Origin: Pseudomonas sp. MWU13-2100
Lineage (GTDB): Bacteria > Pseudomonadota > Gammaproteobacteria > Pseudomonadales > Pseudomonadaceae
Assembly (NCBI RefSeq): GCF_023242365.1
Contig: NZ_JALLIX010000048.1
Location: 1 to 49,647 of the forward strand
Direction of reading: 5' to 3'
Length of the DNA stretch: 49,647 nt
The notes under the pieces were generated by a model that was not told where the DNA came from, did no database searches, and saw only the letters and a list, made by a program, of their open reading frames with translations. The position numbers and the translations under genes were made by a program. This document shows positions 43,611-49,647 of this stretch, piece by piece (position 1 is the stretch's first letter; each line of letters opens with the position of its first letter).

Positions 43611-44692
43611 TATTGCTCCGTCCGGGGGGCTGCCCGTGTCGCCGCCGACGGTTTGCCGGCGGCGGGCTTGGCAGCGGATGGCTTGACGGCATGGGCTGCC
43701 GGCTTGGCCGGGGTTGCCGGTGCAGCGGCAGGTGCGGCGGGTGCGCTCGGCTTGGCCGGTGTCGTGGCCGCGGGCTTGGGCACGGTGGCCGGTACTACCG
43801 GCGCGCCGTCACCGCCCTGGCGATCCGCTTCCTGGGCCTGGGCCGCTTCGTTGGCGCGCTCTTCCGGGGTACGACTGTCGCTGAACACCAGCAACAGGTA
43901 GCGGCTGCGGTTCAACGCGGCGGTCGGCACGGCGCGGACAATGGCGAAAGGCTGGCCGGAGTCGTGGATCACTTCCTTGACCGTCGCCACCGGGTAACCC
44001 GCGGGGAAGCGCTGGCCCAGGCCGGAACTGACCAGCAGGTCGCCTTCCTTGATATCAGCGGTGTCGGCGACATGGCGCAGTTCCAGGCGCTCGGGGTTGC
44101 CGGTACCGCTGGCAATCGCCCGCAAGCCGTTGCGGTTGACCTGCACCGGAATGCTGTGGGTGGTGTCGGTGAGCAACAGCACGCGCGAGGTGTAGGGCAT
44201 CAACTCGACCACCTGGCCCATCAGGCCACGGGCATCGAGCACCGGCTGGCCAAGGACCACACCGTCGCGCTCACCCTTGTTGATGATGATGCGATGGGTG
44301 AAGGGGTTCGGGTCCATACCGATCAACTCGGCCACCTCGACCTTCTCGTTGACCAGTGCCGAGGAGTTGAGCAACTCGCGCAGGCGTACGTTCTGCTCGG
44401 TCAAGGCCGCGAGTTTTTGCAGGCGCCCTTGCAACAGCAGGTTTTCGGTCTGGAGTTTTTCGTTTTCGGCGACCAGCTCGGTACGACTGCCGAACTGACT
44501 GGCCACGCCTTGCCACAAGCGTTGCGGCAGGTCGGTGATCCAGTACGATTGCATCAGCACCAGCGACATCTGGCTGCGCACCGGTTTGAGCAGCGTGAAC
44601 CGGGCATCGACCACCATCAGCGAGACCGATAGCACGACCAGCACCAGCAAGCGCACGCCCAATGAGGGGCCTTTGGCAAAAAGCGGTTTAAT
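43610..44692 (-). CDS. mreC: Rod-shape-determining protein MreC (ATT start proposed)
   Basis: MreC is a bitopic periplasmic scaffold of the elongasome. The proposed 360-residue product begins (M)KPLFAKGPSLGVRLLVLVV, with a transmembrane helix at about 12-30, a coiled coil (~65-100, LVAENEKLQTENLLLQGRL) and the beta-barrel core (~110-270). Residues 275-360 are an unusually long Ala/Pro/Lys-rich tail. The conserved N-terminus requires initiation at an ATT (44692-44690), 6 nt after GGGAGGAG. The first standard start is a TTG at 44662, which would remove 10 residues and has no Shine-Dalgarno. No in-frame ATG, GTG or TTG exists between the upstream TGA and that ATT. It lies 142 bp downstream of mreB. 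Confidence 0.9.
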   Translation of the reverse strand: MKPLFAKGPSLGVRLLVLVVLSVSLMVVDARFTLLKPVRSQMSLVLMQSYWITDLPQRLWQGVASQFGSRTELVAENEKLQTENLLLQGRLQKLAALTEQNVRLRELLNSSALVNEKVEVAELIGMDPNPFTHRIIINKGERDGVVLGQPVLDARGLMGQVVELMPYTSRVLLLTDTTHSIPVQVNRNGLRAIASGTGNPERLELRHVADTADIKEGDLLVSSGLGQRFPAGYPVATVKEVIHDSGQPFAIVRAVPTAALNRSRYLLLVFSDSRTPEERANEAAQAQEADRQGGDGAPVVPATVPKPAATTPAKPSAPAAPAAAPATPAKPAAHAVKPSAAKPAAGKPSAATRAAPRTEQ

Positions 44693-44706
44693 GAGCCGCT
44701 CCTCCC
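44690..44706 (-). promoter_or_regulatory. Strong Shine-Dalgarno preceding an ATT initiation codon
   Basis: On the minus strand GGGAGGAG (44706-44699), the spacer CGGCTC, then ATT (44692-44690) and AAA CCG CTT TTT GCC AAA. Spacing is ideal for initiation at the ATT and too long (38 nt) for the TTG at 44662. Confidence 0.65.
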
Positions 44707-44776
44707 AGGCAATGAGTCATTTTATTCATACGGCATCACACCGGCCTGGATGAAGATTGACAGAAGATAAACGCAA

Positions 44777-44802
44777 CAGGCAGCACTGCAAAGTGCTGCC
44801 TG
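44777..44802 (-). terminator. Perfect hairpin between mreB and mreC (terminator or attenuator)
   Basis: CAGGCAGCACT (44777-44787) pairs perfectly with AGTGCTGCCTG (44792-44802), an 11-bp stem with a 4-nt loop. On the minus strand it is followed by TTGCGTTTATCTTCTG, which is T-rich but not a clean T-run. It lies 32 bp after the mreB stop and could partly terminate, reducing mreCD relative to mreB. Confidence 0.6.
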
Positions 44803-44834
44803 TGAGCCGAACAGCATAGAGCTTCTCAGCGAAC

Positions 44835-45872
44835 TTACTCGCTGGAAAGCAGATCCATGGTGTGCTTATCCATCATTTCCAGGGCACGACCGCCGCCACG
44901 GGCCACGCAAGTCAGCGGGTCTTCGGCAACGATCACCGGCAGCCCGGTTTCCTGGGCCAGCAGCTTGTCGAGGTCACGCAGCAAGGCGCCACCACCGGTC
45001 AGCACCAGGCCACGCTCGGCGATGTCCGAGGCCAGTTCCGGAGGCGACTGCTCCAGGGCGCTCTTGACCGCCTGGACGATGGTCGCCAAGGATTCCTGCA
45101 GGGCTTCCAGGACTTCGTTGGAGTTCAGGGTGAAGGCACGTGGCACGCCTTCGGCCAGGTTACGGCCACGCACGTCGACTTCACGCACTTCGCCACCTGG
45201 ATAGGCGGTACCGATTTCCTGCTTGATGCGCTCGGCGGTCGATTCACCGATCAGGCTGCCGTAGTTGCGACGCACGTAAGTGATGATCGCTTCGTCGAAG
45301 CGGTCGCCGCCAACCCGCACGGATTCGGCATAGACCACGCCGTTCAGGGAGATCAGTGCGATTTCAGTGGTACCACCACCGATATCGACAACCATCGAAC
45401 CGCGGGCTTCTTCCACCGGCAGGCCGGCACCGATGGCGGCGGCCATCGGTTCTTCGATCAGGAACACTTCCCGGGCACCGGCGCCAAGGGCCGATTCACG
45501 GATGGCACGACGCTCGACCTGGGTCGATTTGCACGGTACGCAGATCAGCACCCGAGGGCTGGGCTGCAGGAAGCTGTTTTCATGCACCTTGTTGATGAAG
45601 TACTGCAGCATCTTCTCGCAGACACTGAAGTCGGCGATCACGCCGTCTTTCATCGGACGAATGGCGGCGATGTTGCCCGGCGTACGGCCGAGCATGCGCT
45701 TGGCCTCGGTGCCGACGGCGACGACGCTCTTCTGGTTGCCATGGGTGCGAATCGCAACAACCGATGGCTCATTCAGGACGATACCGCGCTCGCGCACGTA
45801 GATAAGGGTGTTGGCTGTGCCCAGGTCGATGGAGAGATCGCTGGAAAACATGCCACGCAGTTTCTTGAACAT
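44835..45872 (-). CDS. mreB: Rod-shape-determining actin homologue MreB
   Basis: This 345-residue bacterial actin forms membrane-bound filaments that guide lateral wall synthesis. It has an N-terminal amphipathic start (MFKKLRGMFSS), phosphate-1 DLGTANTLIY (18-27), phosphate-2 VVDIGGGTTEIA and the adenosine motif LTGGGALLRDLD. MFKKLRG at 45872 is the family start; the longer frame is not supported. It is divergent from gatCAB across a 256-bp gap. Confidence 0.98.
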   Translation of the reverse strand: MFKKLRGMFSSDLSIDLGTANTLIYVRERGIVLNEPSVVAIRTHGNQKSVVAVGTEAKRMLGRTPGNIAAIRPMKDGVIADFSVCEKMLQYFINKVHENSFLQPSPRVLICVPCKSTQVERRAIRESALGAGAREVFLIEEPMAAAIGAGLPVEEARGSMVVDIGGGTTEIALISLNGVVYAESVRVGGDRFDEAIITYVRRNYGSLIGESTAERIKQEIGTAYPGGEVREVDVRGRNLAEGVPRAFTLNSNEVLEALQESLATIVQAVKSALEQSPPELASDIAERGLVLTGGGALLRDLDKLLAQETGLPVIVAEDPLTCVARGGGRALEMMDKHTMDLLSSE

Positions 45873-46128
45873 TGGAAAGGGACCCTGGGCAACGCGTGGG
45901 TAAAAAAGTGCGGCAAACTCTAACAACGACGGGGATTTTGGGCAAGGCGCCAATATGTTAAATTAGGCGTTTTTCCGAGCACCATCCCATACAATCGCGG
46001 CCATGTGACCGTAGAAATGCGGTAGTGTTCCGACAATCGTAAGTCGCGCCCGCACTTATTGACACTCTTTATTGTGTATTGCCTAACCGAACGGACACCT
46101 TCCGTCCGGTTTTCCACTGGAGATCCCC
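45873..46128. other. mreB-gatC divergent intergenic region
   Basis: This 256-bp gap must hold promoters for both directions. TTGACA at 46059-46064 is a consensus -35 towards gatC, but no good -10 follows at 16-18 bp. On the mreB side the AT-rich stretch around 45955-45970 (TAATTTAACATATT on the minus strand) could contain a -10. A hairpin at 46086-46110 is described separately. Confidence 0.5.
46086..46113 (+). promoter_or_regulatory. Terminator-like hairpin in the gatC leader
   Basis: ACCGAACGGA (46086-46095) pairs with TCCGTCCGGT (46101-46110) with one mismatch, loop CACCT. With the last base of the stem it gives four consecutive Ts (46110-46113). It lies 16 bp before the gatC ATG, just ahead of the Shine-Dalgarno TGGAGA. 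It may attenuate gatCAB or stabilise the leader. Confidence 0.45.
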
Positions 46129-46416
46129 ATGGCGCTTGAACGCTCCGACGTGGAAAAAATCGCTCACCTGGCCCGCCTGGGCCTGGTCGAAGCCGATCTT
46201 CCACGCACCACCGAAGCCCTGAACAGCATTCTGGGCCTGGTCGACCTGATGCAGGCTGTCGATACCAGCGGCATCGAACCGCTTGCCCACCCTCTGGAAG
46301 CGAATCAGCGCCTGCGCGCCGACGTCGTCACCGAGCGAAATCACCGCGAGGCTTATCAGTCCATCGCGCCAGCGGTCGAAAACGGCCTGTACCTGGTTCC
46401 GAAAGTCATCGACTAA
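46129..46416 (+). CDS. gatC: Asp/Glu-tRNA amidotransferase subunit C
   Basis: This 95-residue GatC wraps around GatA and GatB and stabilises the amidotransferase that converts Glu-tRNA(Gln) and/or Asp-tRNA(Asn) to Gln- and Asn-tRNA. The conserved start DVEKIAHLARLGL and the DVVTE segment are present. It is first in gatCAB. The ATG at 46129 follows TGGAGA. Confidence 0.95.
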   Translation: MALERSDVEKIAHLARLGLVEADLPRTTEALNSILGLVDLMQAVDTSGIEPLAHPLEANQRLRADVVTERNHREAYQSIAPAVENGLYLVPKVID

Positions 46417-46432
46417 AGGGAAAGAGCCTGCA

Positions 46433-47884
46433 ATGCATCAGATGACCCTGGCCGAGATCGCCCGTGGCCTCGCCGACAAGAAATTCTCCTCCGAAGAGCT
46501 GACCCGGACCCTGCTGGCGCGTATCGCCGAGCTCGACCCGCAGCTCAACAGCTTTATCAGCCTCACCGAGGACCTGGCCCTGAGCCAGGCCAAGGCCGCC
46601 GACGCCCGCCGTGCCGCCGGCGAGAACGGTGCCCTGCTCGGCGCGCCGATTGCCCACAAGGACCTGTTCTGCACCCTGGGCATCCGCACCAGCTGCGGCT
46701 CGAAGATGCTCGACAACTTCAAGGCGCCCTATGACGCCACCGTGGTCGCCAAGCTGGCCGCCGCCGGCACCGTGACCCTGGGCAAGACCAACATGGACGA
46801 ATTCGCCATGGGCTCGGGTAACGAATCGAGCTACTACGGCCCGGCGAAAAACCCGTGGAACCTGGAACATGTGCCGGGCGGTTCGTCCGGCGGGTCGGCG
46901 GCGGCGGTTGCCGCGCGCCTGCTGCCGGCGGCCACCGGCACCGACACCGGCGGCTCGATCCGCCAGCCGGCGGCGCTGACCAACCTCACCGGGCTGAAAC
47001 CGACCTATGGTCGCGTCTCGCGCTGGGGCATGATCGCCTACGCCTCCAGCCTCGACCAGGGTGGCCCGCTGGCGCGCACCGCCGAAGACTGCGCCCTGCT
47101 GCTGCAAGGCATGGCCGGCTTCGACCCGCAGGACTCCACCAGCATTGATGAGCCGGTACCGGATTACTCCGCCAGCCTCGGCACCTCGATCCAGGGCCTG
47201 CGCATCGGCGTGCCGAAGGAATACTTCAGCGCCGGCCTCGACCCGCGCATCGCCGAACTGATCCAGGCCAGCATCAAGGCATTGGAAAAACTCGGCGCGA
47301 TCATCAAGGAGATCAGCCTGCCGAACATGCAGCACGCGATCCCCGCGTACTACGTGATCGCCCCGGCGGAAGCCTCGTCGAACCTGTCGCGCTTCGATGG
47401 CGTGCGTTTCGGCTATCGCTGCGAAGACCCGAAAGACCTCACCGACCTGTACAAGCGTTCCCGTGGCGAAGGTTTCGGCGCGGAAGTCCAGCGCCGCATC
47501 CTGGTCGGCGCCTACGCGCTGTCGGCCGGCTACTACGACGCCTACTACCTGCAGGCACAGAAGATCCGGCGCCTGATCAAGAACGACTTCATGGCCGCCT
47601 TCAACGAGGTCGACATCATTCTCGGCCCGACCACACCGAACCCGGCGTGGAAGATCGGCGCGAAAAACAGCGACCCGGTCGCCGAGTACCTGGAAGACGT
47701 CTACACCATCACCGCCAACCTCGCGGGCCTGCCGGGCCTGTCCATGCCGGCCGGTTTCGTCGACGGCTTGCCGGTGGGCGTGCAACTGCTGGCCCCGTAT
47801 TTCCAGGAAGGCCGTCTGCTCAACGTTGCGCACCAGTATCAGCTCAACACTGACTGGCACACCCGCACACCTGAAGGCTTCTGA
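46433..47884 (+). CDS. gatA: Asp/Glu-tRNA amidotransferase subunit A
   Basis: This 483-residue amidase-signature enzyme hydrolyses glutamine and delivers ammonia to GatB. The Ser-cisSer-Lys triad is visible as K76 (APIAHKDLF), S151 (VPGGSSGGS) and S175 (GTDTGGSIRQPA). MHQMTLAEIA at 46433 is the chosen start, 16 bp after gatC; the frame is open further up inside gatC. gatB follows after 10 bp. Confidence 0.97.
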   Translation: MHQMTLAEIARGLADKKFSSEELTRTLLARIAELDPQLNSFISLTEDLALSQAKAADARRAAGENGALLGAPIAHKDLFCTLGIRTSCGSKMLDNFKAPYDATVVAKLAAAGTVTLGKTNMDEFAMGSGNESSYYGPAKNPWNLEHVPGGSSGGSAAAVAARLLPAATGTDTGGSIRQPAALTNLTGLKPTYGRVSRWGMIAYASSLDQGGPLARTAEDCALLLQGMAGFDPQDSTSIDEPVPDYSASLGTSIQGLRIGVPKEYFSAGLDPRIAELIQASIKALEKLGAIIKEISLPNMQHAIPAYYVIAPAEASSNLSRFDGVRFGYRCEDPKDLTDLYKRSRGEGFGAEVQRRILVGAYALSAGYYDAYYLQAQKIRRLIKNDFMAAFNEVDIILGPTTPNPAWKIGAKNSDPVAEYLEDVYTITANLAGLPGLSMPAGFVDGLPVGVQLLAPYFQEGRLLNVAHQYQLNTDWHTRTPEGF

Positions 47885-47894
47885 GGAGAAACAC

Positions 47895-49340
47895 ATGCAA
47901 TGGGAAGTCGTGATCGGGCTGGAGATTCATACCCAGCTCGCCACCCAATCGAAGATTTTCTCCGGTAGCGCCACCACCTTCGGTTCCGAGCCGAATACCC
48001 AGGCGAGCCTGGTAGACCTGGGCATGCCCGGCGTGTTGCCGGTGCTGAACCAGGAAGCGGTGCGCATGGCGGTGAAGTTCGGCCTGGCGATCGACGCCGA
48101 GATCGGCCAGCACAACGTGTTCGCGCGCAAGAATTACTTCTACCCGGACCTGCCCAAGGGCTACCAGATCAGCCAGATGGAACTGCCGATCGTCGGCAAG
48201 GGCCATCTGGACATCACCCTGGAAGACGGCACGGTCAAGCGCGTCGGGATCACCCGAGCGCACCTGGAAGAAGACGCCGGCAAGAGCCTGCACGAGGACT
48301 TCAGCGGCGCCACCGGCATCGACCTGAACCGGGCCGGCACGCCGCTGCTGGAAATCGTTTCCGAACCGGACATGCGCAACGCCAAGGAAGCCGTGGCCTA
48401 CGTCAAGGCGATCCATGCGCTGGTGCGCTACCTGGGCATCTGCGACGGCAACATGGCCGAAGGTTCGTTGCGTTGCGACTGCAACGTCTCGGTCCGGCCC
48501 AAGGGCCAGGTCGAGTTCGGCACCCGTTGCGAGATCAAGAACGTCAACTCGTTCCGTTTTATCGAGAAGGCGATCAACACCGAAGTACAACGCCAGATCG
48601 AACTGATCGAGGACGGCGGCCGGGTGATCCAGCAGACCCGCCTGTACGACCCGAACAAGGACGAGACCCGCGCCATGCGCAGCAAGGAGGAAGCCAACGA
48701 CTACCGTTACTTCCCCGACCCGGACCTGTTGCCGGTGGTGATCGAGGATGCGTTCCTCGATGAAGTCCGCGCGCAGTTGCCGGAGCTGCCACCGCAGAAA
48801 CGCGAGCGCTTCCAGGCACAGTTCGGTCTGTCGGTCTACGATGCCAGCGTGCTGGCTTCCAGCCGCGAGCAGGCGGACTACTTCGAAAAAGTCGTGAGCA
48901 TCGGCGGTGACGCCAAGCTGGCGGCCAACTGGGTCATGGTCGAGTTGGGCAGCCTGCTGAACAAGCTGGGCGTGGACATCGACCAGGCGCCGGTCACGGC
49001 CGAGCAACTGGGCGGTATGTTGTTGCGGATCAGCGACAACACCATCTCCGGCAAGATCGCCAAGATGGTCTTCGAGGCCATGGCCAATGGTGAAGGCAGC
49101 GCCGACGAGGTGATCGAGGCCCGTGGCCTGAAGCAGGTCACGGACAGCGGTGCCATCGAGAAGGTGCTGGACGAAGTGCTGGCGGCCAACGCCGAGCAGG
49201 TCGAGCAGTATCGGGCGGCGGATGAAGCCAAGCGCGGCAAGATGTTCGGCTTCTTTGTCGGCCAGGCGATGAAAGCGTCCAAGGGCAAGGCCAACCCGCA
49301 GCAAGTCAACGAACTGCTGAAGAGCAAGCTCGAAGGCTGA
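47895..49340 (+). CDS. gatB: Asp/Glu-tRNA amidotransferase subunit B
   Basis: This 481-residue tRNA-binding and kinase-like subunit phosphorylates the tRNA-bound Glu/Asp and amidates it using ammonia from GatA. It has the family opening MQWEVVIGLEIHTQL, the signature SLRCDCNVSVRPKG, the helical domain and the C-terminal YqeY-like tail (KANPQQVNELLKSKL). The ATG at 47895 follows GAGGAGA. No terminator is seen before the REP array. Confidence 0.97.
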   Translation: MQWEVVIGLEIHTQLATQSKIFSGSATTFGSEPNTQASLVDLGMPGVLPVLNQEAVRMAVKFGLAIDAEIGQHNVFARKNYFYPDLPKGYQISQMELPIVGKGHLDITLEDGTVKRVGITRAHLEEDAGKSLHEDFSGATGIDLNRAGTPLLEIVSEPDMRNAKEAVAYVKAIHALVRYLGICDGNMAEGSLRCDCNVSVRPKGQVEFGTRCEIKNVNSFRFIEKAINTEVQRQIELIEDGGRVIQQTRLYDPNKDETRAMRSKEEANDYRYFPDPDLLPVVIEDAFLDEVRAQLPELPPQKRERFQAQFGLSVYDASVLASSREQADYFEKVVSIGGDAKLAANWVMVELGSLLNKLGVDIDQAPVTAEQLGGMLLRISDNTISGKIAKMVFEAMANGEGSADEVIEARGLKQVTDSGAIEKVLDEVLAANAEQVEQYRAADEAKRGKMFGFFVGQAMKASKGKANPQQVNELLKSKLEG

Positions 49341-49352
49341 TTGCGAGCGGGT

Positions 49353-49647
49353 CCTCAAGACCGCCAGAAGCTTCGCGGGCAAGCTCCGCTCCCACAGGTC
49401 CTGCGTCGGACAGAGGATTTGCGTACGACACGATCCTGTAGGAGCCTGGCTTGCCAACGATGCGCTCCTCAAGACCGCCAGAAGCTTCGCGGGCAAGCTC
49501 CGCTCCCACAGGTCCTGCGTCGGACACGGGATTTGCGTACGATACAATCCTGTAGGAGCCTGGCTTGCCAGCGATGCGCTCCTCAAGACCGCCAGAAGCT
49601 TCGCGGGCAAGCTCCGCTCCCACTGGTCCTGCGTCGGACACGGGACA
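49353..49647. repeat. 114-bp tandem array of REP pairs
   Basis: Copies start at 49357, 49471 and 49585 with an exact 114-bp period; the third is cut by the window end. Each unit has one REP of the CGCGGGCAAGCTCCGCTCCCAC type and one of the TGTAGGAGCCTGGCTTGCCA type in opposite orientation, plus unique linkers (CCTGCGTCGGACA, ATTTGCGTACGA). Copies differ at only a few positions. The array begins 13 bp after the gatB stop. Confidence 0.93.

Noticed and set aside
47844..49610. Long minus-strand frame opposite gatB that also runs through the REP array
   Set aside because: It is open only because the 114-bp repeat is a multiple of three and gatB has high GC at third positions. The repeated peptide is translated REP sequence.
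49306..49641. Repetitive 38-residue-period protein in the REP array
   Set aside because: Same cause: REP DNA read in a frame that happens to lack stops. There is no ribosome site and no relatives outside REP sequences.
49353..49647. CRISPR-like array
   Set aside because: The whole 114-bp unit repeats, linkers included. There are no variable spacers and no cas genes.

Overview
The window is chromosomal DNA of a Pseudomonas, most likely of the fluorescens/protegens/chlororaphis lineage. The evidence is the high GC content, the protein sequences, the gene order, and many REP-type palindromes with the arms TGTGGGAGCGG...CCGCGAAG and TGTAGGAGC...GGCTTGCC. From 12 kb to 49.3 kb the order matches, from memory, the P. 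aeruginosa PAO1 block cysNC-cysD to gatB almost gene for gene. Nearly everything is housekeeping. I found no tRNA, rRNA, CRISPR array, prophage or obvious defence island.

1-12 kb is the more mosaic part. It holds an internally deleted, frameshifted IS30-type transposase remnant, a HopJ-family gene and a class III aminotransferase. Next come trxB divergent from cysZ and an orphan GT4 glycosyltransferase, then an OYE-family reductase, glutathione peroxidase and slyD. These are followed by a DUF3565 gene, pta (without ackA) and a PlsC-like acyltransferase.

12-22 kb holds sulfate activation (cysD-cysNC), a NIF3-family gene, the periplasmic protease algW, and hisG-hisD-hisC with murA and ibaG. 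22-25 kb is the mlaFEDCB operon for retrograde phospholipid transport. 25.4-32.5 kb is the Kdo/LPS transport to sigma-54 to nitrogen-PTS supercluster: kdsD-kdsC-lptC-lptA-lptB-rpoN-hpf-ptsN-rapZ-ptsO. 32.6-36.9 kb holds pmbA, the ribosome factor gene darP/yjgA, tldD and a nitrilase-family amidase. 37-43 kb holds yhdP, rng and maf. 43-46 kb is mreBCD, and 46-49.3 kb is gatCAB. The window ends in a 114-bp tandem array of REP pairs.

The genes group into envelope biogenesis (lpt, kds, mla, yhdP, murA, mreBCD, plsC-like), stress and redox (trxB, gpx, algW, OYE), sulfur assimilation, and translation (gatCAB, hpf, darP). The points most worth a second look are regulatory rather than new genes. They are an apparent ATT start codon for mreC behind a strong Shine-Dalgarno, with a perfect hairpin between mreB and mreC; a 10-bp perfect stem abutting the start of the glycosyltransferase gene; a 43-bp dyad in front of the OYE gene; and leader hairpins before hpf and gatC. 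I saw no convincing new multi-gene system.
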